Positions 8,625 through 16,861 of a stretch of 64,000 nt of DNA are shown piece by piece. A program made the translations under genes and the position numbers. The notes beneath the pieces are model-generated. The model made no database searches. It saw only the letters and a list, made by a program, of their open reading frames with translations, and was not told where the DNA came from. The DNA is taken from contig UEIF01000035.1 of NCBI GenBank assembly GCA_900468805.1, forward strand, positions 62,001 to 126,000, given 5' to 3'. Origin of the DNA: Hyphomicrobiales bacterium (lineage in GTDB: Bacteria > Pseudomonadota > Alphaproteobacteria > Rhizobiales > Rhizobiaceae). Each line of letters begins with the position of its first letter. Position 1 is the first letter of the stretch.

Positions 8625-9362
8625 ATGGGCAAGTTTTTCCTTTCAGTTTCCATCCTGTTTCTTTCGTTATCGTCAGTCGGTTCCGCATCCGCGCAGGAAA
8701 GCGGGCGCACGCGCTTCATCCTGGCGGCAAGCTGGCAGCCGGCTTTCTGCCAGACCAACCAGAAGAAGGCGGAATGCGCCAGCCAGAGCGGCGACCGCTA
8801 CGACGCGACCAACTTTTCTCTCCACGGTCTGTGGCCAATGCGGCAGGACTATTGTGGCGTACCCACCGATCAGAAGGCTGCAGATAAGGACAGTAATTGG
8901 ACGAGCCTGCCGGCGGTGAGCCTTTCGGCTGAGACGAAGGCAGCACTCGACAAGGCGATGCCCGGCACGCAGTCGGGTCTTGATCGGCATGAATGGATCA
9001 AGCACGGCACCTGCACGAAAATGAGTGCCGACGATTATTTCACCACCGCCATTCATCTGATGGGCGATCTCAATGCTTCTGCCGTGCGTGATCTCTTTGC
9101 CGCCAATGTCGGCAAGACGCTGAAGGCCGATGCAATCAAGGCGGCCTTCGACAAGAGCTTCGGCGCAGGCGCCAGCGACCGGGTGAAGATGAGCTGCCGG
9201 CGCGTCGGCAACAAGCGCGTGATCAGCGAGTTGACGATCGGCCTTTCGCAGGATGCCGTTTCTGCTCAGGCAAAGGAGAAGGGTCTTGGCGGCCTCATCC
9301 AGGGGGCAGGGCAGACGTCCTTCGGCTGTGACGAAGGCCTTGTGGATGCTGCAGGCTTCTGA
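8625..9362 (+). CDS. Ribonuclease T2 family, secreted
   Basis: A 245-residue RNase T2 with a signal peptide (residues 1 to about 23, ending 'ASAQ'). The two conserved active-site segments are intact: CAS I 'FSLHGLWP' (His67) and CAS II 'HEWIKHGTC' (His122, Glu123, His127). Cysteines are placed for the usual disulfides. Such enzymes degrade RNA non-specifically in the periplasm or outside the cell. The start at 8625 was chosen because it begins a normal signal peptide; the frame is open further upstream (ATGs at 8451 and 8532) without better ribosome binding sites. It is monocistronic. Confidence 0.92.
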   Translation: MGKFFLSVSILFLSLSSVGSASAQESGRTRFILAASWQPAFCQTNQKKAECASQSGDRYDATNFSLHGLWPMRQDYCGVPTDQKAADKDSNWTSLPAVSLSAETKAALDKAMPGTQSGLDRHEWIKHGTCTKMSADDYFTTAIHLMGDLNASAVRDLFAANVGKTLKADAIKAAFDKSFGAGASDRVKMSCRRVGNKRVISELTIGLSQDAVSAQAKEKGLGGLIQGAGQTSFGCDEGLVDAAGF

Positions 9363-9470
9363 TGGAAACATGCCGAAATCCTGACGAAAAAGGGTTTCGG
9401 CGTTGCCCGCGGGCGTGGTTTCGCCTACATAGCGGCCACGATTTCAAGTTTCCGCCCGGAGCATCCCAGC

Positions 9471-11120
9471 ATGGCACGCCAGTTCATCTATCACATGTCC
9501 GGCCTCAACAAGGCCTATGGCAACAAGAAGATCCTCGAGAATATCCATCTTTCTTTCTACCCCGACGCCAAGATCGGTATCCTCGGCCCGAACGGCGCCG
9601 GTAAGTCCACCGTGCTGCGCATCATCGCCGGTCAGGACAAGGAATATACCGGTGAAGCTTGGCTCGCCGAAGGCGCGACGGTCGGATACCTGGAACAGGA
9701 ACCGAAACTCGATCCGAACAAGACAGTGTTTGAGAATGTCATGGAAGGCGTCGCCTCCAAGACGGCTGTGCTCGAGCGCTACAACGAATTGATGATGAAC
9801 TATTCCGACGAGACGGCGGATGAGGGTGCAAAGCTCCAGGACATCATCGACAGCCAGAACCTCTGGGATCTGGAAAGCCAGGTCGAGATGGCGATGGAAG
9901 CCCTGCGTTGCCCGCCGCGCGACGCCGAAGTCACCAGTCTTTCGGGTGGTGAGCGCCGCCGTATCGCACTTTGCCGCCTGCTGCTGTCGCAGCCGGATCT
10001 GCTGCTGCTCGACGAACCGACCAACCACCTGGACGCCGAGACGATCGCCTGGCTTGAAAAGCATCTGCGCGACTATCCGGGCGCCGTGATGATGATCACC
10101 CACGATCGTTACTTCCTGGACAACGTCACCGGCTGGATCCTCGAACTCGATCGCGGCCGTGGCATCCCCTACGAAGGCAACTACTCGGCTTACCTGCTCG
10201 CCAAGGCCAAGCGCATGCTGCAGGAAAACCGCGAAGAGGCAGGCCGCCAGAAGGCGATCAGCCGCGAACAGGAATGGATCGCTTCCAGCCCGAAGGCCCG
10301 TCAGGCGAAGTCCAAGGCGCGTATCAAGTCTTACGAACAGCTGGTGGAAGCCGCCGAGAAGCAGCGTCCCGGTGACGCGCAGATCATCATCCCGGTCAGC
10401 GAGCGTCTCGGCCAGGTGGTTATCGAGATGGAAGGCATCACCAAGGGCTTCGAGGGCCGCACGCTGATCAGCGATCTGTCGATCAAGCTGCCGCCGGGCG
10501 GCATCGTCGGCATTATCGGCCCGAACGGCGCCGGCAAGACGACGCTGTTCAAGATGATCACCGGCCAGGAAAAGCCGGATGCCGGATCGGTCCGCGTCGG
10601 CGAGACTGTGCATCTCGGTTATGTCGACCAGAGCCGCGACGCGCTCGACGGCAACAAGACGGTCTGGGAAGAAATCTCGGGCGGCGCGGAAATCATCAAG
10701 CTCGGCAAGTTCGACATGAACTCGCGTGCCTATTGCGGCGCCTTCAACTTCAAGGGCGGCGACCAGCAGCAGAAGGTCGGCAATCTCTCGGGCGGCCAGC
10801 GCAACCGCGTTCACCTTGCCAAGATGCTGAAGGCCGGCGGCAATGTTCTGCTGCTCGACGAACCGACCAACGACCTCGATACGGAAACGCTCGGCGCTCT
10901 GGAAAGCGCGCTGGAAGCATTTGCAGGCTGCGCGATCATCATCAGCCACGATCGCATGTTCCTTGACCGTCTGGCGACGCATATCCTCGCCTTCGAAGGT
11001 GATGGCCATGTTGAATGGTTCGAAGGCAACTTCGAGGATTACGAGCAGGACAAGGTCCGTCGTCTCGGCCCTGATGCGCTGAACCCGGGCAGCCAGGCTC
11101 ACAAGCGCCTGACCCGCTGA
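9471..11120 (+). CDS. ettA: Energy-dependent translational throttle protein EttA (ABC-F ATPase)
   Basis: A 549-residue soluble ABC-F protein with two nucleotide-binding domains and no membrane segment. Both Walker A motifs (GPNGAGKST near residue 40 and GPNGAGKTT near 347), both 'LSGG' signatures and both Walker B 'LLLDEPTN' motifs are intact. The inter-domain linker (about 240-320), rich in Lys/Arg/Glu, is the P-site tRNA interaction motif. EttA binds the ribosomal E site and gates the first elongation steps according to ATP/ADP levels. The N-terminal 'RQFIYHMSGLNKAYG' matches EttA rather than Uup or YheS. A strong terminator follows. Confidence 0.95.
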   Translation: MARQFIYHMSGLNKAYGNKKILENIHLSFYPDAKIGILGPNGAGKSTVLRIIAGQDKEYTGEAWLAEGATVGYLEQEPKLDPNKTVFENVMEGVASKTAVLERYNELMMNYSDETADEGAKLQDIIDSQNLWDLESQVEMAMEALRCPPRDAEVTSLSGGERRRIALCRLLLSQPDLLLLDEPTNHLDAETIAWLEKHLRDYPGAVMMITHDRYFLDNVTGWILELDRGRGIPYEGNYSAYLLAKAKRMLQENREEAGRQKAISREQEWIASSPKARQAKSKARIKSYEQLVEAAEKQRPGDAQIIIPVSERLGQVVIEMEGITKGFEGRTLISDLSIKLPPGGIVGIIGPNGAGKTTLFKMITGQEKPDAGSVRVGETVHLGYVDQSRDALDGNKTVWEEISGGAEIIKLGKFDMNSRAYCGAFNFKGGDQQQKVGNLSGGQRNRVHLAKMLKAGGNVLLLDEPTNDLDTETLGALESALEAFAGCAIIISHDRMFLDRLATHILAFEGDGHVEWFEGNFEDYEQDKVRRLGPDALNPGSQAHKRLTR

Positions 11121-11143
11121 TCAGCGATCATTTACGCTTTCGG

Positions 11144-11178
11144 AAAGCCCCGGTTTGGCCGGGGCTTTCTTGTTTTTA
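11144..11178 (+). terminator. Intrinsic terminator after ettA
   Basis: A perfect 10-bp stem AAAGCCCCGG / CCGGGGCTTT with a TTTGG loop is followed by CTTGTTTTTATT. It is a textbook rho-independent terminator 24 nt after the ettA stop. Confidence 0.93.
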
Positions 11179-11233
11179 TTGTCGTTATCACCAAAGGCAA
11201 TTTCGCAAATCGGTGAAATGCCGCTTGCCTCAG

Positions 11234-11277
11234 CTACCCAAATCACATAAAGATATCTTTATATCTTGATTGGGTAG
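11234..11277 (+). promoter_or_regulatory. Nested dyad operator upstream of the ArsR-methyltransferase/metF operon
   Basis: A perfect 16-bp palindrome ATAAAGATATCTTTAT lies at 11247-11262. Around it, offset by one base from the same centre, are the inverted arms CTACCCAA (11234-11241) and TTGGGTAG (11270-11277). The right arm ends 3 nt before the ATG, so a bound protein would cover the ribosome binding site as well. An AT-rich palindrome is what ArsR-family dimers bind, and the site is next to an ArsR-domain gene. Autoregulation, possibly in response to S-adenosylhomocysteine as reported for SahR, is the natural inference. Confidence 0.7.
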
Positions 11278-11280
11278 AAT

Positions 11281-12306
11281 ATGAACGAACCCCTTAGGCT
11301 TGGACTGGATGCGCTGGTGGACGTCTTGAAGGCGGCCGGCGAACCGACGCGCCTGCGACTGCTGGCGCTGCTGGCGGCGGGTGACCTGACCGTGACCGAT
11401 CTTACGGAAATTCTCGGCCAATCCCAGCCTCGTATCTCACGGCATCTGAAGCTGCTCGGTGAGGCGGAACTGATCGACCGCTATCAGGAGGGTGCCTGGG
11501 CCTATTTCCGGCTGGCGCATGAGGGCAAGGCTGCCGCGTTGGTGCGGGCTTTGCTGAAGCATGTCTCCGAAAACGACCCCGTCGTCCAGCGCGACGGCGA
11601 GCGTCTCGCCACCGTCAAGCGGCAGCGCGCCGAGCGGGCACAGGCCTATTTCAGTCGCAACGCCGCCGAATGGGACGAGCTTCGCCGTCTGCACGCCGCT
11701 GACGAAGAGGTGGATGCGGCCGTCATCAAGCTGCTTGGCGGCAATCCGATCGATTCCCTGCTCGATCTCGGCACCGGCACCGGCCGTATGCTGGAGCTTC
11801 TGTCCGGTCGTTATCGCCACGCAATCGGCGTCGATGCCAGCCGCGACATGCTGAGCGTGGCGCGCGCCAATCTCGACAAGTCGCGTATCACGACGGCTTC
11901 GGTGCGCCATGCCGATATCCTGAACCTGCCTTTCGAGGGACAGGATTTCGATCTGGTGACCATCCATCAGGTGCTTCATTTCTTCGATCAGCCTGATATT
12001 GCGATCACCGAAGCCGCGCGCATGCTGCGGCCGGGCGGACGTCTCGTCATCATCGATCTGGCGCCGCACAATCTCGAATACCTTCGCGATGAACATGCCC
12101 ATGTCCGTCTCGGCTTTTCGCATCAATCCATGTCGGAATGGGTGCGCAAGGCGGGACTGGATGTCGAGCAGGTCGTCGATCTTCATCCGGGTCAGCAGGG
12201 TGGGCAGGGCCTTACGGTCACGATCTGGCTCGCGCGTGACCCGAGGCGCCTCATGGCCTCGCTGGAGAGCGAAGGGGCCGTACCTACATTTGCCGGGAGA
12301 GAATAA
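11281..12306 (+). CDS. ArsR-family HTH fused to SAM-dependent methyltransferase domain (SahR-like)
   Basis: A 341-residue two-domain protein. Residues about 5-95 are an ArsR winged helix ('LDALVDVLKAAGEPTRLRLLALLAAGDLTV', recognition helix 'GQSQPRISRHLKLLGEAELI'). Residues about 140-330 are a class I methyltransferase fold with motif I 'LLDLGTGTGRMLELL' and 'FDLVTIHQVLHFF'. No metal-binding cysteines are seen in the ArsR part, so it is not a metal sensor. The methyltransferase fold may serve as the ligand pocket for SAM or S-adenosylhomocysteine. Its stop (TAA) abuts the metF ATG, which ties it to methionine/one-carbon metabolism. A dedicated methyltransferase activity cannot be excluded. Confidence 0.85.
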   Translation: MNEPLRLGLDALVDVLKAAGEPTRLRLLALLAAGDLTVTDLTEILGQSQPRISRHLKLLGEAELIDRYQEGAWAYFRLAHEGKAAALVRALLKHVSENDPVVQRDGERLATVKRQRAERAQAYFSRNAAEWDELRRLHAADEEVDAAVIKLLGGNPIDSLLDLGTGTGRMLELLSGRYRHAIGVDASRDMLSVARANLDKSRITTASVRHADILNLPFEGQDFDLVTIHQVLHFFDQPDIAITEAARMLRPGGRLVIIDLAPHNLEYLRDEHAHVRLGFSHQSMSEWVRKAGLDVEQVVDLHPGQQGGQGLTVTIWLARDPRRLMASLESEGAVPTFAGRE

Positions 12307-13209
12307 ATGACCCAGAAAAACGACGCCCGCCGCCGCGATATTGCGATCTCCTTCGAGTTTTTCCCGCCGAAGTCCGAGGAGATGGAAGGTCAGCTGTGGA
12401 ACACCGTCCGCGATTTGCAGGACTGGAACCCGGAATTCGTCTCCGTGACCTATGGTGCCGGTGGCACCACCAAGGCGCCGACGCTTTCGACCGTCACGCG
12501 GTTCCTGGCCGACACTCCGCTCGCAACCGCCTCGCACCTCACCTGCGTCAGCGCTACGAAGGAAGAAACGCATCAGGTCGTCGACAGCTTCCGCAAGGCG
12601 GGTGTGACGCATTTCGTGGCGTTGCGCGGCGATGCGCCCGGCGGCGTCGGTGCGCCCTATCAGCCGCATCCGGGCGGTTATGCCAATGCGGCGGAACTGG
12701 TGGCCGGCCTCAAGCAGATCGGCGATTTCGAGATTTCCGTCTCTGCCTACCCGGAAAAGCATCCCGAAAGCCGCGACCAGGTGGCCGACATCGACATGCT
12801 GAGGCAGAAGGCCGAGAATGGCGCCGACCGCGCGCTGACGCAGTTCTTCTTCGACAACGACAATTTCGAGCGTTATCTCGAGAAGGTGCGCGCCGCCGGC
12901 GTTAAGATCCCCGTTGTGCCTGGTATCATGCCGATCCAGAATCTGACGCAGCTCAAACGTTTTGCCGGTGCCTGCGGCACTGTCATCCCTGATTTCCTCG
13001 ATGCGCGTTTTGCCGGATATGATGACAAGCCGGAAGAGCGTGCCAAGGTCGCAGCCGAGGTTGCCGCGGAACAGATCGAGGATCTTATCCGTCGCGGGCT
13101 GCACGAGTTCCATCTCTACACGATGAACCGTGCGCCGCTGGTTTCGGCCGTTCTCGACAATCTCGGCCTCTCGCGCCAGACGGCAAGAAGCGCGGGCGCG
13201 GCAGCTTAA
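12307..13209 (+). CDS. metF: 5,10-methylenetetrahydrofolate reductase
   Basis: A 300-residue FAD enzyme that reduces methylene-THF to methyl-THF for methionine synthesis. It has the N-terminal 'ISFEFFPPKSEEME' (catalytic Glu in the first strand), 'VSVTYGAGG', 'HFVALRGDAPGG', 'QFFFDNDNFERYL' and 'VPGIMPIQNLTQLKRF', all family marks of the TIM barrel. It starts directly after the TAA of the ArsR-methyltransferase gene and so forms a two-gene operon under the nested operator. A hairpin terminator follows 28 nt downstream. Confidence 0.96.
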   Translation: MTQKNDARRRDIAISFEFFPPKSEEMEGQLWNTVRDLQDWNPEFVSVTYGAGGTTKAPTLSTVTRFLADTPLATASHLTCVSATKEETHQVVDSFRKAGVTHFVALRGDAPGGVGAPYQPHPGGYANAAELVAGLKQIGDFEISVSAYPEKHPESRDQVADIDMLRQKAENGADRALTQFFFDNDNFERYLEKVRAAGVKIPVVPGIMPIQNLTQLKRFAGACGTVIPDFLDARFAGYDDKPEERAKVAAEVAAEQIEDLIRRGLHEFHLYTMNRAPLVSAVLDNLGLSRQTARSAGAAA

Positions 13210-13236
13210 ACCGACACACGCTTTTGCAGACAAAGG

Positions 13237-13269
13237 AAAAGCGCATGGCCGGGCGGGGCATGCGCTTTT
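13237..13269. terminator. Bidirectional terminator between metF and a micro-ORF
   Basis: An 11-bp stem AAAAGCGCATG / CATGCGCTTTT with an 11-nt loop carries A and T runs at opposite ends, so it can stop transcription from both sides. It serves metF on the plus strand and the 25-codon micro-ORF on the minus strand. Confidence 0.8.
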
Positions 13270-13327
13270 CGGTGTTGTTTGTTCTTCAGGAGTGTAGGTA
13301 TTTCAGTTTTTGACGCTTCGCATCGGC

Positions 13328-13405
13328 TCAAATGAAGAGCATGGATACGACGAATGCGAACGCTGCACTGACCAACAGGACATTCAAGGATTGCGTAAGT
13401 CCCAT
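13328..13405 (-). CDS. 25-residue single-helix membrane micro-protein (predicted)
   Basis: A tiny ORF encoding 25 residues: MGLTQSLNVL followed by a hydrophobic stretch (LVSAAFAFVVSMLFI), then TGA. The ATG is preceded by AGGAGG at a 5-nt spacing, one of the best ribosome binding sites in the window. There is a possible promoter 30-55 nt upstream and a bidirectional terminator about 60 nt downstream. The peptide would be one transmembrane helix with a short N-terminal tail. I do not recognise the family and no function is assigned. It stands alone in a 425-nt gap between metF and an EamA transporter gene. Confidence 0.65.
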   Translation of the reverse strand: MGLTQSLNVLLVSAAFAFVVSMLFI

Positions 13406-13431
13406 GTCTGCCTCCTCGCGTTAACCGGCTA

Positions 13432-13461
13432 ATAATATGTCGGAAAAGTGTCGATTGGAAA
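13432..13461 (-). promoter_or_regulatory. Possible sigma70-type promoter of the 25-codon micro-ORF
   Basis: Reading the minus strand, TTTCCA (13461-13456) and TATTAT (13437-13432) are separated by 18 nt, and TATTAT lies 26 nt before the ATG. The -35 match is weak. A TTAACG half-site lies between the -10 and the ribosome binding site. The rest of the gap (13462-13634) is AT-rich and shows no further gene. Confidence 0.35.
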
Positions 13462-13634
13462 GCGCTTCTTGTGCTGCACTGCCGAAGAAGGCAGTGGATA
13501 AGTCTAACCATCATTCTGCAAGTTGCTGATATTCAATCGGAAAATTCCGCTCTCAAAATTTAACGATCCGTTACAATTCGGTAGTCCCGATTCATACTTT
13601 TGGCGGAAGAATGGCGCGCTGCAGCATAATACTT

Positions 13635-14540
13635 TCAGGCTACCGCGCCTGAGCGCCGGTAGACGCGGCCGTCGAGTATGATGAGCCCAGCGCCGATCAG
13701 CGCCATGCCGGCAATGTCAGTCATTTCCAGCCGCTCGCCGAGGAAGAGGAATCCGAGCAGTATCGCGCTCGGTGGTACGAGCAGCGTCACCAGCGAGGTA
13801 TTGGTGGCGCCTGCCGCCGCTATGATGCGAAAATAGAGGATATAGCCGAAGGCGGTGGACACCAGGGCAATCGCCAGAATGGCGGCGATGGAATTGATTG
13901 AAGGCATGGCAAGCGCCCAGGGGTGGTCCAGGGCGAGTGATAGCGGCAGGGCCACGAGCGAGGATGCCGTCATCTGGCCGGCCGCAATGACCGGCGGCGC
14001 GACGCCCTTGAAGCGCTTGCTGTAGGTGGCGGCAAATCCGTAGGAGACCGCGGCGATCACAGGCAGAAGGAGCGCCCAGAGGGGCAGGTCACTGCCATCA
14101 GCGACGCTCGGGCCGATGAGGACGACCGTGCCCAGCAGGCCGGTGAGGCAGCCGATGATCTTGGCCGAGGAGAGCTTCTCGTCCGATGTCAGGTAATTGG
14201 CGATCAGCACCGTCCAGATCGGCGTCGTGGCGTTGAGGATGGAGGCCAGGCCGGCGCCGATGCGCGTCTGGCCGAAGAAGATCAGCGCATGGGGCAAGGC
14301 GTTGTTGAGGATGCCGAGAACGAGGAATTCGCGCCAGCGTCTCTTCAGGAGCGGATAGATGCCGAAGCGGCCGCCGATATAGACATGAAGCGCAAGGGCC
14401 GCGATGGATAGGCGCAGGAAGACGAGGGTAAGCGGCGGCACTTCGGAAACAGCGATGCGCGCGAAGAAGAAGGAGCCGCCCCAGATCAGACCAAGCAGGG
14501 CAAGGAGCCCCCAGGTCAATGCGCTCATTCTCTGTTCCAT
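13635..14540 (-). CDS. EamA/DMT-superfamily transporter
   Basis: A 301-residue integral membrane protein with ten predicted helices in two EamA repeats. The first helix motif 'GLIWGGSFFFARIAVSEVPPLTLVFLRLSIAAL' is typical of the RhaT/YdcZ-like drug/metabolite group. Its substrate is unknown. GGGAGGAATCGGC precedes the ATG at 14540; a second ATG four codons later is an alternative. It is monocistronic and unlike the DMT gene at 6564 in sequence, so the two are not recent duplicates. Confidence 0.9.
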   Translation of the reverse strand: MEQRMSALTWGLLALLGLIWGGSFFFARIAVSEVPPLTLVFLRLSIAALALHVYIGGRFGIYPLLKRRWREFLVLGILNNALPHALIFFGQTRIGAGLASILNATTPIWTVLIANYLTSDEKLSSAKIIGCLTGLLGTVVLIGPSVADGSDLPLWALLLPVIAAVSYGFAATYSKRFKGVAPPVIAAGQMTASSLVALPLSLALDHPWALAMPSINSIAAILAIALVSTAFGYILYFRIIAAAGATNTSLVTLLVPPSAILLGFLFLGERLEMTDIAGMALIGAGLIILDGRVYRRSGAVA

Positions 14541-14636
14541 GCCGATTCCTCCCGCTCCAGGCGAAAGTTCTATCCTATCGACAAGGAGCCGCCACCCGAT
14601 TCATGCAGCCGGGTGGCGAGAGGCAATGGTGACGGA

Positions 14637-15860
14637 TCAGAGCGCGTTGAGCAGGGTCGGCGTCGCCCAGCCGTCAGCCGGCATACCGAGGCGGAGCTGT
14701 TCCTTCTGGATCGCGACACGGGTGCCGGAACCGAGGATGCCGTCGATTTCGCCGACATCGTGGCCGAGTGAATCCAGCTTCGTCTGCAGCTGCTTCATCT
14801 GGTCGTTGGAAAGGCCCTGTTCAGGCGTACCCTTGAGATAGGTCTGGGCGCCCGAAAGGCGGGTCGCGAAATAGGCGGCAGAAGTTGTGTAGATGAACGA
14901 CTTGTTCCATTCCAGATAGATCTTGAAGTTCGGGTAGGCGATGAAGGCCGGTCCGAGCCGGCCCTGCGGCAGCACGAGATCGCCTTCGAGGTTGGCAAAA
15001 CCGGTATTGCCGTCGCGCGGCTTGACGCCGAGGTTGAACCATTCGCCTGCCGTCATCGTGCCGCCGAGGCCGGATTTGTCCCAGGGGAGGGTGTCGGGCA
15101 GGGTGACTTCCTGCAGCCAGAGCTGGCCGCGCTCGAAACCGAGATGCTGGATAAACTTGGCGGCCGTCAGGATCGCGTCCGGGCTGCTCTGCTTGAGGCG
15201 CACATGGCCGTCACCATCGCCATCCATGCCATAGGCTATGATATCGCGCGGCAGCATCTGAACCTGGCCGATTTCTCCGGCCCAGGCGCCGGTATTGGTC
15301 TGCGGATCGAGATCGCCATGCTGGACCATCTCGATGAGGGCGATCAGCTGCGGGCGGAAGAGTTCCGGGCGGCGGCAGTCATGCGAGAGCGTCACCAGCG
15401 CATTGCGCGTGTTGAAATCACCCTGCACAGCGCCGAAATCCGTTTCCATCGCCCAGAAGGCAGTGATGATGCCGGCGGGAACGCCGTAGTCCTGTTCGGC
15501 GCGGGCGAAGACATCGGCATACTGCTTCATCTTCTGGCGGCCGATATCGAGACGAGCCTGGCTAACGGTGCGCTGCGAGAACTCGAGGAAGGTCTGGCGG
15601 AAGACGCCCTGGGCGCGGTCGCGGCTCAGTACCTTGGGGTCGATCTCAGCGCCGGCCAGCGCCTGGTCTGCTGCTTCGGCGCTCGCGCCCGCAGCAATCG
15701 CCTCTTTCTTGACGCCCTGAAGGAAGGTGGAGAGATCGCCGCCGCAGGGTGCTGCCGGGGAAGCCGCCGCATCAGGCGCTTGCTGGGCGGCGGCCCCTGT
15801 TGCTAGGACGCAGGCAAACAGAAGGGCAAGTGCAGAGCAGCTTTTGAGCGAGCGGTGCAT
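14637..15860 (-). CDS. Lytic murein transglycosylase (MltB/SltB type) with peptidoglycan-binding domain
   Basis: A 407-residue secreted enzyme. A signal peptide (residues 1 to about 27, 'ATGAAAQQ') is followed by an SLT_2/MltB domain with the catalytic Glu in 'FWAMETDFGAVQG', 'LPRDIIAYGMDGDGDG' and 'NFKIYLEWNKSFIYTTSAAYFATRLSGA'. A C-terminal PG_binding_1 repeat ('LQTKLDSLGHDVGEIDGILGSGTR') follows. It cleaves glycan strands to 1,6-anhydro-muropeptides. The start at 15860 was preferred because GAGGATCG precedes it; a start eight codons upstream lacks a ribosome binding site. There is no lipobox, so it is periplasmic rather than outer-membrane anchored. Confidence 0.92.
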   Translation of the reverse strand: MHRSLKSCSALALLFACVLATGAAAQQAPDAAASPAAPCGGDLSTFLQGVKKEAIAAGASAEAADQALAGAEIDPKVLSRDRAQGVFRQTFLEFSQRTVSQARLDIGRQKMKQYADVFARAEQDYGVPAGIITAFWAMETDFGAVQGDFNTRNALVTLSHDCRRPELFRPQLIALIEMVQHGDLDPQTNTGAWAGEIGQVQMLPRDIIAYGMDGDGDGHVRLKQSSPDAILTAAKFIQHLGFERGQLWLQEVTLPDTLPWDKSGLGGTMTAGEWFNLGVKPRDGNTGFANLEGDLVLPQGRLGPAFIAYPNFKIYLEWNKSFIYTTSAAYFATRLSGAQTYLKGTPEQGLSNDQMKQLQTKLDSLGHDVGEIDGILGSGTRVAIQKEQLRLGMPADGWATPTLLNAL

Positions 15861-15943
15861 GAAACGATCCTCGTAAAATGACATAGAATTCCGCCGACTT
15901 CACAGATGAATGTGACGGAAGCAAGAAAGATTAGGGCACGTTA

Positions 15944-16741
15944 CTAAGAATTTCTATCCTTGGAAACGTCGGCAACCCAGTTGTTCCAGTTTTTTGCGGA
16001 GCCCGCGAAGACATTGATATCAGTCGGCCCCCGAATGCCGGGAATGACGCCCGTCGACGTATATTGCCAAAAGGCCCAGCGGCGGTCGGCATAGGTTACG
16101 TCTGGATGTTTAGCGGTCGAGCGGACCCAGAAATGGTAGTCTTGGAAATAGCCGTCGAGATTGTCGCGGTGGAAGTCGACTGAGGTGTAGATGATCGGCC
16201 GCTTGCCGTAATAGGCTTCCAGGCGATCCATGAAACGCTTCATTTCGGAGCGCACCGTGGCCGCGTCGGGGCGCAAGCGACAGGTCTTCGATTCTGCATT
16301 CCATTCCACATCCAGCACCGGCGGCAGGCGCATGGATTCCCTGGGAACGTTGCGGATGAACCAGTCGGCCTGATCATCGGCGGAAGAGCAGAAGTAATAG
16401 AAGTGGTAAGGCGCATGCGGAATGCCGGCAGCGGCCGCTTCGCGCCAGTATTCGTCAAAGCGCGAGTCGACCCTGTCCTTGCCTTCGGTTGCCTTGATGA
16501 ACGCGAAGGCGACGCCGGACTTGCGCACCGTCTGCCAGTCGATATCACCCTGCCATTTGGAGATATCGATGCCGTGGACCGCATTTTGCTGCGGGTGCTT
16601 GGTGCCGAAATCCTGGGGATCGGTATCCTGAAAGCGGATCTTCGGCTTTATGGAAGCGGTTTCGAGATAATCGTAACCCGTGGAGCTGCAACCGGCGAGC
16701 AGCAGGGCAAGCGGCAGGACGCAAAACAGAAGCCGACGCAT
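15944..16741 (-). CDS. Glycoside hydrolase family 25 (lysozyme-like) lipoprotein
   Basis: A 265-residue lipoprotein with a short signal peptide and lipobox 'LLAGCSS' (Cys18). The GH25 barrel begins at 'AVHGIDISKWQGDIDW' and carries 'FAFIKATEGKDRVDSRF', 'PYHFYYF' and the catalytic 'VLDVEWN' pair (Asp144/Glu146). These are N-acetylmuramidases that cut peptidoglycan. The start at 16741 was chosen because it gives a compact signal peptide. The gene ends 84 nt from the MltB-type gene, on the same strand. Confidence 0.9.
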   Translation of the reverse strand: MRRLLFCVLPLALLLAGCSSTGYDYLETASIKPKIRFQDTDPQDFGTKHPQQNAVHGIDISKWQGDIDWQTVRKSGVAFAFIKATEGKDRVDSRFDEYWREAAAAGIPHAPYHFYYFCSSADDQADWFIRNVPRESMRLPPVLDVEWNAESKTCRLRPDAATVRSEMKRFMDRLEAYYGKRPIIYTSVDFHRDNLDGYFQDYHFWVRSTAKHPDVTYADRRWAFWQYTSTGVIPGIRGPTDINVFAGSAKNWNNWVADVSKDRNS

Positions 16742-16803
16742 GAATGTTCCGTCGTGATGATGGATCTGCCCCACAGCTTGACCTTCGAAAACACGCGCCT
16801 AGC

Positions 16804-16824
16804 AGAGGGTATAACCCTCTTTTC
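16804..16824. other. Small inverted repeat upstream of the GH25 gene
   Basis: AGAGGG / CCCTCT with a TATAA loop, followed on the plus strand by TTTTCT. It lies between the btaB stop and the GH25 start. It may be an operator for the GH25 gene or the end of the btaAB transcript; the sequence does not decide. Confidence 0.35.
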
Positions 16825-16861
16825 TAATATCAACGTAAAAAAATGGTTATTTACAAGCGAA

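Noticed and set aside
9444..11102. 552-codon minus-strand ORF opposite ettA
   Set aside because: Shadow of ettA; the plus strand has two complete ABC domains and a terminator in the right direction.
11179..11280. SAM-type riboswitch upstream of the ArsR-methyltransferase/metF operon
   Set aside because: Only about 100 nt are available after the ettA terminator, and the visible structure is a protein-type palindrome rather than a riboswitch fold.
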